A stretch of DNA of 6,169 bases from Pseudomonadota bacterium. Lineage in GTDB: Bacteria > Pseudomonadota > Alphaproteobacteria > Rhizobiales > Kaistiaceae. The stretch lies in NCBI GenBank assembly GCA_023392225.1, contig JAEVZM010000222.1, forward strand, positions 1 to 6,169, read 5' to 3'. The position numbers and the translations under genes are program-made. This document shows positions 1-5,800 of this stretch, in pieces. Each line of letters begins with the position of its first letter. The stretch's first letter is position 1. Below the pieces are notes generated by a model, which saw nothing but the letters and a program-made list of their open reading frames with translations, ran no database searches and was not told the DNA's origin.

Positions 1-636
1 GAGGTGGATCTCGCCGACATGGTCCATCGGGAAGGCCTCGAGATAGGCGAGCGGGTCGTAGCGCTGGTTGGTGGCCGAGACGTGGACATTGTTGACGTCG
101 AGGAGGAGCCCGCAGCCTGTGCGGCGCACCACCTCGGAGAGGAAATCGACCTCGTCCATCGTGCTCGCCGCGAAGGCGACATAGGTCGAGGGGTTCTCGA
201 GCAGCATCCGCCGGCCGACCGTCTCCTGCACCTCGTCGATGTGGTCGGCGACGCGGCGGAGCGTCTCGCGGTCATAGGGGACGGGCAGGAGGTCGGCGAG
301 GAACGTCTCGCCGTGCGACGACCAGGCGAGATGCTCGGAAAAGAGGCCCGGCGCGTAGCGATCGTTCAGCGCCTTGAGGCGGGCGAGATGGGCCTTGTCG
401 AGGGGCTGGGCCGCGCCGATCGACAGCCCGACGCCGTGCAGCGACAGCGGATAGCGCTCGCGGATCGCGGTGAGGTAGCGATGCGGCGGCCCGCCGGCGC
501 CCATGTAGTTCTCGGCATGGACCTCGAACCAGCCGATGTCGGGCGCCGTGTCGAGAATCGCGGCGTAGTGCTCGGGCTTGAGCCCCACCCCGGCCCGGGG
601 CGGGATGGCGAGCGTCTCGAATCCGGTGTCTGGCAT
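1..636 (-). CDS. bufB: DUF692/MNIO-family bufferin-modifying enzyme BufB (C-terminus beyond window)
   Basis: Cytoplasmic TIM-barrel enzyme of the DUF692 (MbnB/BufB) multinuclear non-heme iron oxidase family. Known members use an iron centre and O2 to modify cysteines of a small precursor peptide, turning them into heterocycles. 212 residues are visible, starting MPDTGFETLA; the family is usually about 280, so roughly a quarter is missing. Visible family motifs: FEVHAENYMG (37-46), LHGVGLSIG (66-74), SEHLAW (100-105), LLENPSTY (145-152), LLLDVNNVHVSATN (177-190) and GEIHL at the window edge (208-212). Their His, Glu, Asp and Asn residues are the expected metal ligands. The start is set by AAGGAG (minus strand, bases 650-645) eight bases before ATG. 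It follows bufA on the same strand after 105 bases and should act on it. The family is certain. The bufB name rests on the bufA and sigF context, and there is no sign of damage. Confidence 0.93.
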   Translation of the reverse strand, partial: MPDTGFETLAIPPRAGVGLKPEHYAAILDTAPDIGWFEVHAENYMGAGGPPHRYLTAIRERYPLSLHGVGLSIGAAQPLDKAHLARLKALNDRYAPGLFSEHLAWSSHGETFLADLLPVPYDRETLRRVADHIDEVQETVGRRMLLENPSTYVAFAASTMDEVDFLSEVVRRTGCGLLLDVNNVHVSATNQRYDPLAYLEAFPMDHVGEIHL

Positions 637-690
637 GTCGCTCGCTCCTTCGGCCTTTCGCGGTTTCGGGGCGGATTCCCTACCCCGGCG

Positions 691-721
691 ACGGAGCGGA
701 CGGCGGCGCCGCCCGCTCCGT
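691..721 (-). other. Strong stem-loop between bufA and bufB
   Basis: An imperfect inverted repeat: nine pairs (691-699 with 713-721), one A/C mismatch (700/712), then four more pairs around a three-base loop (705-707). It lies 21 bases beyond the bufA stop codon (742-744). On the minus strand the sequence after it is TCGCCGGGGTAG, with no run of T, so it is not a standard intrinsic terminator. It could protect the 3' end of the bufA message or partly attenuate bufB, which would favour making more precursor than enzyme. The structure is read directly; the role is inference. Confidence 0.55.
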
Positions 722-741
722 GTCGGTGGCGTGCGCGCCGA

Positions 742-1032
742 CTACATCGGCGGGCGGTCGATCGGGGTCAGGCTGCCGGGGCCGAAGGGGGTCTCCATCG
801 TGGTGCAGGTGCCGGCCGGCACCAGCTGGAAGGACTGGCCGTCATAGTCGACCGTCGAGGTGCCCGCGCAGGAGTGGGCGCCGGCGGCACAGTCGTTCTG
901 GCCCTTGAGCGAGACGCCGTAGCACTTCTGCATGTCCTCGGCGGCGGCCGCGGGCACGGAGAAGGACGCCACGGCGGCGGTGACGGCGCCGGCGAGCGCG
1001 GTGAGGGTCAGGGTCTTCAGGGTGGCAGACAT
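742..1032 (-). CDS. bufA1: Bufferin precursor, DUF2282 family, exported copper-binding RiPP
   Basis: A 96-residue secreted precursor of the DUF2282 (BufA1) family. Residues 1-31 form a Sec-type signal peptide: K6, a hydrophobic stretch 8-24, then VPAAAA, with cleavage probably after A31. The mature part has exactly four cysteines, C37, C48, C55 and C76. They sit in the family motifs KCYGV (36-40), NDCAAGAHSCAGTS (46-59) and LVPAGTC (70-76). In characterised bufferins four such cysteines are conserved and some are oxidised to thiooxazoles by BufB with BufC; the product then binds copper in the periplasm. The start has GAGGAA (minus strand, 1045-1040) seven bases upstream. The protein ends with GSLTP plus six further residues (IDRPPM), a slightly long tail. 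It is the first gene of the operon and lies behind a SigF-type promoter. Family assignment is firm; copper as the metal is inferred from homologues. Confidence 0.93.
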   Translation of the reverse strand: MSATLKTLTLTALAGAVTAAVASFSVPAAAAEDMQKCYGVSLKGQNDCAAGAHSCAGTSTVDYDGQSFQLVPAGTCTTMETPFGPGSLTPIDRPPM

Positions 1033-1059
1033 TTAGGTCTTCCTCGCTTTGTATCGGGT

Positions 1060-1073
1060 GGCCGCTCTCGGCC
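1060..1073 (-). other. Small stem-loop in the bufA leader
   Basis: GGCCG-CTCT-CGGCC on the plus strand gives a five-pair stem with a four-base loop in the predicted bufA 5' leader, 14 bases upstream of the GAGGAA ribosome-binding site. It is short and could be chance in DNA this GC-rich. If real it might shield the leader or stabilise the message. Confidence 0.25.
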
Positions 1074-1120
1074 CCCTCCGGTTTCCCGAACCATCCCTTC
1101 AAGGACGGTACGACCAGGGT

Positions 1121-1146
1121 TTCGTCGCGCGTCACGGCCGGGTTAC
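1121..1146 (-). promoter_or_regulatory. SigF-type ECF promoter for bufA-bufB
   Basis: Reading the minus strand, GTAACC (1146-1141) is followed by exactly 16 bases and then CGAA (1124-1121). This is a full match to the -35 and -10 consensus reported for SigF-dependent promoters in Caulobacter. It faces bufA and gives a predicted transcription start near 1114, hence a leader of about 80 bases. The gene for the matching sigma factor starts 120 bases away on the other strand. The match is seen directly; use by this SigF is inferred from the family and the arrangement. Confidence 0.85.
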
Positions 1147-1184
1147 GCCTACACGAGCACGTGATCGCAACCGGGGGGTCCTCC

Positions 1185-1209
1185 TCACCGGCAGTTGATT
1201 TTCCGGTGA
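1185..1209. promoter_or_regulatory. Perfect 7-bp dyad upstream of sigF
   Basis: TCACCGG (1185-1191) and CCGGTGA (1203-1209) are perfect inverted repeats separated by 11 bases that are AT-rich for this DNA (CAGTTGATTTT). It sits in the divergent region, 57 bases before the sigF start. It could be an operator for a dimeric regulator, or a hairpin in the sigF leader with an 11-base loop. No known regulator site is recognised. Confidence 0.35.
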
Positions 1210-1266
1210 CGACGCGCCAGCCTACCCCTGTCCCTGCTTGCGGGGAAAGCACGAGCGGCGTTCGCC

Positions 1267-1842
1267 ATGGTTGCCGGGAACAAGGACGGGGACAGGCTGG
1301 GCGCGCTGATGCGGGCCGCCCAGGCCGGCGATCGCGAGGCCTATCGCACGCTTCTGCGCGACCTGGTGCCGATCCTCCGCCGTATCGTCGGTGGCCGATT
1401 CCCGTTCATCGCCCGCGAGGAGGCCGAGGACCTCGTCCAGGACATCCTGCTCTCGATCCACGCGGTGCGCGCCACCTACGACCCGGAGCGGCCGTTCCTG
1501 CCCTGGCTCGTCGCCATCGCCCGCAACCGGGCCGCCGACATGGCGCGGCGCCATGTCCGCAAGCGCGGCCGCGAGATCGCCGTCGACACCTATCCTGAAA
1601 CCTCCGGCGAGGATGCGACGAACCCGGAAGAAGGCTATGGCGATGCGGAGGCGCTCCGGCAGGCGGTCAGCGCCCTGCCGGAAGGGCAGCGGGTCGCGAT
1701 AGAGCTGTTGAAATTCAAGGAGATGTCTCTGAAAGAGGCATCGAGCGTGAGCGGCATGAGCGTCGGCGCGCTGAAAGTCGCGACCCATCGCGCCACCCGG
1801 GCGCTCCGCCTCGCGCTACGACCGAAGGGCATGGAGGAATGA
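1267..1842 (+). CDS. sigF: ECF RNA polymerase sigma factor, SigF-like
   Basis: A 191-residue extracytoplasmic-function sigma factor that directs RNA polymerase to stress promoters. The sigma-2 domain (about 15-100) includes AEDLVQDILLSIH (53-65, core-binding region 2.2) and PFLPWLVAIARNRAADMARR (76-95, regions 2.3-2.4, -10 recognition). After an acidic linker (about 107-128), sigma-4 (130-184) has LPEGQRVAIELLKFKEMSLK and the SGMSVGALKVATHRA helix-turn-helix (162-176). No extra domains are present. The ATG has only a weak upstream purine stretch (CGGGGAAAG, 1241-1249, 17 bases away), so translation may be inefficient. M15 (1309) is a possible alternative start, but the first start keeps more of the N-terminal helix. 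It overlaps nrsF by four bases, the usual sigma/anti-sigma arrangement. In Caulobacter the orthologous pair responds to heavy metals and controls DUF2282/DUF692 operons, matching the divergent bufAB here. Confidence 0.9.
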   Translation: MVAGNKDGDRLGALMRAAQAGDREAYRTLLRDLVPILRRIVGGRFPFIAREEAEDLVQDILLSIHAVRATYDPERPFLPWLVAIARNRAADMARRHVRKRGREIAVDTYPETSGEDATNPEEGYGDAEALRQAVSALPEGQRVAIELLKFKEMSLKEASSVSGMSVGALKVATHRATRALRLALRPKGMEE

Positions 1843-2504
1843 GCGGAATCGACACCGACGCGCTGATTGACCGCCTCGCCGGAGAGGCCGGGCCGGTGCG
1901 CGTGGTCGCCCCGGTCTGGCAGCGCGTGGCGCTGTGGCTGGCGCTTGCGGTGCCGCCGCTCCTCGTCATCGTCGCCGTGCATGGCCTGGTGCTCGACCTC
2001 GCCGGCCTGATGGGCAACCACCTCCTCCTCGCCGAGCAGCTGGCGGCGCTCGCCACCGCGGTGGCCGCGGCCGGCGCCGCCTTCGCCTCGACCATCCCCG
2101 GCATCGACCGCCGCTGGCGCTGGCTGCCGGTGGCACCGCTGGTCGTCTGGCTGCTGCTCATCGGCAAGGGCTGCTTCGACGACTGGGTCCGCCTCGGCCC
2201 GGACGGGATCACCATCGCGCCCGACTTCACCTGCTTCACGCCGATGGTGCTGATGGCGATGGTGCCGGGCGCGGCCATGCTGGTCATGCTGCGCCGGGGG
2301 GCACCGCTCGCCCCGCGCACGACGCTGTTCCTCGGCGCGCTCGCCACCGCGGCGCTGGTCGCCTTCGGCCTCCGCTTCTTCCATCCCGACGACGCCACGA
2401 TCAGCATCCTCGTCTGGCACATGGGCTTTGCCGCCCTCCTCGTCGGCGCTGCGAGCCTCGCCGGCCGCCGCGTGCTCGGCTGGCAAACCCCCGCCGCCGG
2501 CTGA
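1839..2504 (+). CDS. nrsF: NrsF/DUF1109 membrane anti-sigma factor
   Basis: A 221-residue inner-membrane protein of the DUF1109 (NrsF) family that sequesters the SigF encoded just upstream. A short cytoplasmic N-terminus (1-28, with the typical LIDRLAGEAGPVR pattern) precedes six likely membrane segments, near 30-47, 68-86, 97-111, 135-151, 162-181 and 189-208. Family signatures include STIPGIDRRWRWLPVAP (84-100), VPGAAMLVMLRRGAPL (142-157) and LVWHMGFA (191-198). Its start lies in ATGA overlapping the sigF stop, so translation is probably coupled. GAAGGG (1824-1829) gives a normally spaced ribosome-binding site, while GGAGGA (1833-1838) directly abuts the ATG and is too close. Only two cysteines occur, C112 and C132. 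Cysteines have been implicated in the metal response of the Caulobacter protein, but the position before HPDD (180-181) is FF here, not Cys. Confidence 0.88.
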   Translation: MSGIDTDALIDRLAGEAGPVRVVAPVWQRVALWLALAVPPLLVIVAVHGLVLDLAGLMGNHLLLAEQLAALATAVAAAGAAFASTIPGIDRRWRWLPVAPLVVWLLLIGKGCFDDWVRLGPDGITIAPDFTCFTPMVLMAMVPGAAMLVMLRRGAPLAPRTTLFLGALATAALVAFGLRFFHPDDATISILVWHMGFAALLVGAASLAGRRVLGWQTPAAG

Positions 2505-2854
2505 GATTTCCACTCTACGGCAACTTTGTTTCCACGGATGGCGGCCGCCATTCCGGTTTGGAATGCGTCCAGCCTTTGCGCGAAAGCATCTTGCCGCGCA
2601 GCCTCAAATCTGCCATTGTCGATGAAATAGGACAGGAATACTGTCCAATCAGGGAAGAAACGCGTCAGGGGATGGCGCGGCCGGAGCCGGTCTGACGGCG
2701 CGGTCGTCGGCAATGGACGCTCGACCCTAGGAATTGGGCTCGCATCCATCATAATGGGCGGGGCCTCGGTATTCATCTCGGACGTTCGGGCCGGGCGGAA
2801 ATCCGTCTGCGCACGGGGCGTCCGAAATCGTGCGGCCATGGAGGCGTGGCAACG
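2505..2854. other. 350-base non-coding stretch between nrsF and gltB
   Basis: No convincing gene lies here. Bases 2581-2660 are about 48% GC (38 of 80 by hand count), well below the flanking genes. Structures seen: a perfect 14-base palindrome ATGGCGGCCGCCAT (2538-2551); an overlapping stem-loop CATTCC-GGTTT-GGAATG (2549-2565); a dyad GGACAG-GAATA-CTGTCC (2630-2646) over a candidate promoter; and a long-range pairing TCGGACG (2778-2784) with CGTCCGA (2819-2825) shortly before the gltB ribosome-binding site. None is followed by a T run, so no intrinsic terminator for sigF-nrsF can be named. A minus-strand frame from ATG at 2776 encodes a protein-like stretch for about 90 codons but has no stop before running antisense into nrsF. 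Confidence 0.6.
2616..2644 (+). promoter_or_regulatory. Candidate housekeeping promoter for gltB
   Basis: TTGTCG (2616-2621) and TACTGT (2639-2644) are separated by 17 bases and match the sigma-70 consensus at 4/6 and 3/6 positions. The first, second and last bases of the -10 box are kept. It lies in the GC dip, and the -10 box sits inside the dyad GGACAG-N5-CTGTCC (2630-2646), which could be an operator. The implied leader to gltB would be about 200 bases. Matches of this quality arise by chance, so this is only a candidate. CATAAT at 2750-2755 is another -10-like box but lacks a -35 at proper spacing. Confidence 0.25.
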
Positions 2855-5800
2855 ATGGCAAAGACGATCGAAGAGATGGGCGGCACCGCTTCGGGGCACG
2901 CCCTTCCCGCAACTGCCCCGGTGACCCGTCCGGTCGCGGCCGGGCTCTATGATCGCGCGCGCGAGCACGACGCTTGCGGCGTGGGCTTCATCGTCAACAT
3001 GCGGGACGAGAAATCCCACCGGATCGTCGAGGCCGGTCTGCAGATTGTCGAGAATCTCGAGCACCGCGGCGCGGTCGGCGCCGACCCGCTGGTCGGCGAT
3101 GGCGCCGGCATGCTGGTCCAGGTTCCGCACAAGTTCTTCGCCGCCGAGGCGAAGCGGCTCGGCATCGCCCTGCCTACCGAAGGCTGCTACGGCGTCGGCC
3201 AGATCTTCTTCCCGCGCGATGCCGCGCTCCGCAAGGAGATGGAGTCGCTGGTCGAGAAGGGCCTCGCCGACGAAGGTTTCGTCTTCCTCGGCTGGCGCGA
3301 CGTCGCGGTCGACAATTCCTGCCTCTCCAAGGACCCCAAGATCCAGGCCACCGAGCCGTTCCACCGCCAGGTCTTCATCGGCCTGCCGGACGGCACTGGC
3401 ATGGACCCCGAGACCTTCGAGCGCCGGCTCTACATCGCCCGCAAGCTCATCTCCGGCCGGGTGTTCGAGGCCTATGGCGGCCTCAACAACGACTTCTACA
3501 TCGTCTCGATGTCGTGCCGGACCGTGGTCTACAAGGGCATGTTCCTCGGCTGGCAGCTCGGCGCCTATTACCGCGACTTCCACGACCCGAACTTCGAATC
3601 GGCGCTGGCGCTGGTCCACCAGCGGTTCTCGACCAACACCTTCCCGTCCTGGCGGCTCGCCCATCCCTACCGGATGGTCGCCCACAACGGCGAGATCAAC
3701 ACCGTCCGCGGCAACGTCAACTGGATGGCGGCGCGGCAGGCGAGCGTCTCCTCGCCGCTGTTCGGCGATGACATAGAGAAGCTGTGGCCGATCTCGTTCG
3801 AGGGACAGTCGGACACCGCCTGCTTCGACAATGCGCTCGAGTTCCTGATCCGCGGCGGCTATTCCCTGCCGCACGCGGCGATGATGCTCATCCCCGAGGC
3901 CTGGGCGGGCAACCCGCTCATGGACGAGGACCGGCGTGCCTTCTACGAGTACCACGCCGCGCTGATGGAGCCGTGGGACGGCCCGGCGGCGATGGCCTTC
4001 TCGGACGGCCGCTTCGTCGGCGCCACGCTCGACCGCAACGGCCTCCGCCCGGCCCGCTACATGGTCACCGACAACGACGACGTGATCATGTCGTCGGAGG
4101 CCGGCGTGCTGCCCGTCGAGGAAACCCGGATCGTCAAGAAGTGGCGCCTGCAGCCGGGCAAGATGCTGCTCATCGACCTCGAGGCCGGGCGCATCATCGA
4201 CGACGACGAGATCAAGTCGGACCTGTCGCGGAAGTACCCCTATCGCAGCTGGCTCGCGCGCACCCAGATCGTGCTCGAGGACCTTCCCGAGGTGCCGCAC
4301 ACCGCGCCGGAGAGCAAGGTGAGCCTCCTCGACCGGCAGCAGGCGTTCGGCTACACGCAGGAGGATCTCCGGGTCCTGCTCACGCCGATGGCCACCACCG
4401 GCCAGGAAGGCGTCGGCTCGATGGGCAACGACGCCCCGATCTCGGCCCTCTCCGACAAGCCGAAGCTGCTCTACACCTACTTCAAGCAGAACTTCGCCCA
4501 GGTCACCAACCCGCCGATCGATTCGATCCGCGAGGAGCTGGTGATGAGCCTGGTCTCGTTCATCGGGCCGCGGCCGAACCTGTTCGACATCGAGGGCCAG
4601 GGGCGTCGGAAGCGCCTCGAGGTGCGCCAGCCGATCCTCACCAACGAGGACCTGGAGAAGATCCGCGCCATCGGCGACCTCGACGACAACCCGTTCCAGT
4701 CGAAGACGCTCGACACCACCTTCGCCTATGACAGCGGCGTCGACGGCATGGCGGCGGCGATCGACCAGCTGTGCGCCGATGCCGAGGCGGCGGTGCGCGG
4801 CGGCACCAACATCATCATCCTCTCCGATCGCGCCGTGGCGCCGGACCGGGTGGCGATGCCGGCGCTGCTCGCGGTGGCGGGCGTCCACCACCACCTGATC
4901 CGGGTCGGCCTCAGGACCTCGGTCGGCCTCGTCGTCGAGACCGGCGAGGCGCGCGAGGTGCACCATTTCTGCGTGCTCGCCGGCTATGGCGCCGAGGCGA
5001 TCAACCCCTATCTCGCCTTCGAGACCCTGTCGGCGATGAAGAGCACCTTCCCCGAGGAGGTTGACGACGAGGAGATCGTCCACCGCTACATCAAGGCGAT
5101 CGACAAGGGCATCCTCAAGGTCACCGCCAAGATGGGGATCTCGACCTACCAGTCCTATTGCGGCGCCCAGATCTTCGACGCGGTCGGCCTGTCGAGCGCC
5201 TTCGTCAAGCGCTACTTCACCGGCACTGCCACGACCATCGAGGGCGTGGGCCTCGCCGAGGTCGCCGAGGAGACGCTGAAGCGCCATCGCGAGGCCTTCG
5301 GCGATTCGCCGGTGCTCGCCACCGCGCTCGCCGTCGGCGGCGACTACGCGTTCCGCTTCCGGGGCGAATCCCACGTCTGGCGGCCGGACACCGTCGCGGC
5401 GCTCCAGCACGCCGCCCGCGGCAACGCCCAGGACAAGTACCGCGAGTTTGCGCGGCTGGTGAACGACACCGAGGACAAGGGCGTCACCATCCGCTCGCTG
5501 TTCCGCATCAAGGGCGCGGCGGAGGATGGCCGGACCCCGGTGCCGCTCGACGAGGTCGAGCCGGCGGCCGAGATCGTCCGTCGCTTCTCGACCGGCGCCA
5601 TGTCCTACGGCTCGATCAGCCGCGAGGCGCACACCACGCTCGCCATCGCCATGAACCGGATCGGCGGCAAGTCGAACACCGGCGAGGGCGGCGAGGAGGT
5701 CGACCGCTTCACGCCGATGGCCAACGGCGATTCCATGCGCTCGGCGATCAAGCAGGTCGCCTCGGGCCGGTTCGGCGTGACCACCGAGTACCTGGTCAAC

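Noticed and set aside
692..720. Intrinsic terminator after bufA.
   Set aside because: The stem is strong but no T run follows on the minus strand, and bufB continues in the same direction with its own ribosome-binding site, so it was listed only as a stem-loop.
1158..1163. CACGTG palindrome in the divergent region.
   Set aside because: A six-base palindrome is too common in this DNA, and no regulator using it is indicated.
4..1164. A 386-codon open frame on the plus strand.
   Set aside because: It is antisense to bufB and bufA, which have family motifs, good ribosome-binding sites and a matching promoter. The product looks like GC-rich shadow translation.
1195..1226. TTGATT (1195-1200) as the -35 of a housekeeping sigF promoter.
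   Set aside because: At 17-base spacing the -10 would be CAGCCT, a very poor match, and CCTACC is too far away. There is not enough support to list it.
842..1252. A 136-codon minus-strand frame starting upstream of bufA in another frame.
   Set aside because: Its start lies upstream of the SigF-type promoter and the frame runs through the promoter and bufA out of frame. The second half is Arg/His-rich shadow sequence.
2838..2840. ATG as a possible gltB start.
   Set aside because: It is out of frame with the catalytic C41 segment, and its G is the first base of the GGAGG ribosome-binding site. GTG at 2846 is in frame but lies right after that site, so ATG at 2855 was chosen.
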